From Nitrososphaeraceae archaeon (GTDB taxonomy: Archaea > Thermoproteota > Nitrososphaeria > Nitrososphaerales > Nitrososphaeraceae), in contig JASHSN010000012.1 in the NCBI GenBank assembly GCA_030038695.1, positions 1 to 5,685 of the forward strand: a stretch of DNA of 5,685 bases, written 5' to 3'. Below are positions 5,494 to 5,685 of the stretch, one piece after another. The translations under genes were made by a program, and so were the position numbers. The notes below the pieces were generated by a model that saw nothing but the letters and a program-made list of their open reading frames with translations, ran no database searches and was not told the origin of the DNA. Position 1 is the stretch's first letter. Each line of letters opens with the position of its first letter.

Positions 5494-5685
5494 CTATGCG
5501 AAAAGTCCTGCTGCTCTGAATGTAATACATGTACAAGCAAAATGCAACATAGCTATGTAGTTTTCTACTTTTTTCTCCCATCGTATCAATAATCGTCTAA
5601 ACCTATTCATCCAAGAGTGGGTTCTTTCAACAATCCAATGTCTAGCTCTGTATCGTGGTATTCGTTTACAATTTACTCTGTGTTC
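5494..5685 (-). CDS. IS5-family transposase, C-terminal part (cut by window edge)
   Basis: The visible 63 residues are the end of a DDE transposase that mobilises its own insertion sequence. They contain HWIVERTHSWMNRFRRLLIR, which holds the catalytic Glu of the DDE triad in the IVERTHSW block, followed by WEKKVENYIAMLHFACTCI, the family's well-known C-terminal signature. The frame is open from the window edge to TAG at 5494-5496, with no frameshift in the visible part, so the copy may be intact. The other two catalytic residues, the start codon and the left terminal repeat lie beyond 5685. I could not identify the right terminal inverted repeat or a target duplication in 5424-5493. The family call is firm, the subgroup is not. 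Confidence 0.9.
   Translation of the reverse strand, partial: EHRVNCKRIPRYRARHWIVERTHSWMNRFRRLLIRWEKKVENYIAMLHFACTCITFRAAGLFA

Noticed and set aside
1..5685. CRISPR array, tRNA, rRNA, C/D-box RNA or defence system
   Set aside because: No regularly spaced repeats, T-loop/acceptor patterns, paired C and D boxes or recognisable defence proteins were seen.

Overview
The window looks like a gene-poor, partly decayed stretch of an AT-rich archaeal chromosome. Several things point to a soil-type ammonia-oxidising thaumarchaeon (Nitrososphaera/Nitrosocosmicus group): short genes with TATA-like boxes about 34 nt before the start codon and almost no leader, T-run terminators, a TTG-initiated reductase, and small secreted proteins rich in Gly, Cys and Asn. 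The lineage is inferred from protein style, not from a marker gene.

Layout from left to right. Positions 10-506 hold a frameshifted remnant of a DDE (rve) integrase on the plus strand. Positions 657-1155 hold a complete minus-strand unit: TATA box, secreted Gly/Cys-rich protein with a perfect 36-bp internal tandem duplication, and a hairpin/T-run terminator. Positions 1550-1715 may encode a 45-residue membrane protein followed by a terminator. Positions 1941-2159 carry a TATA box and a small secreted Cys/His-containing protein. Positions 2496-2954 show an open but frameshifted reading frame and then a broken signal-peptide gene. Positions 2985-3571 contain diverged repeats, best read on the minus strand, that look like decayed copies of one short membrane-protein segment. 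Positions 3828-5216 encode the only large intact gene, a CoA-disulfide reductase/NADH oxidase-type flavoprotein on the minus strand. Positions 5494-5685 are the C-terminal end of an IS5-type transposase that enters from the right edge.

I see no operon and no pathway linking the genes. The reductase is a stand-alone redox enzyme (thiol/CoA or oxygen-linked NAD(P)H oxidation). The small secreted proteins look like independent monocistronic genes. The transposase pieces at both ends and the decayed frames between them suggest an accessory region shaped by insertion and erosion. I found no CRISPR array, tRNA, rRNA or recognisable defence system.
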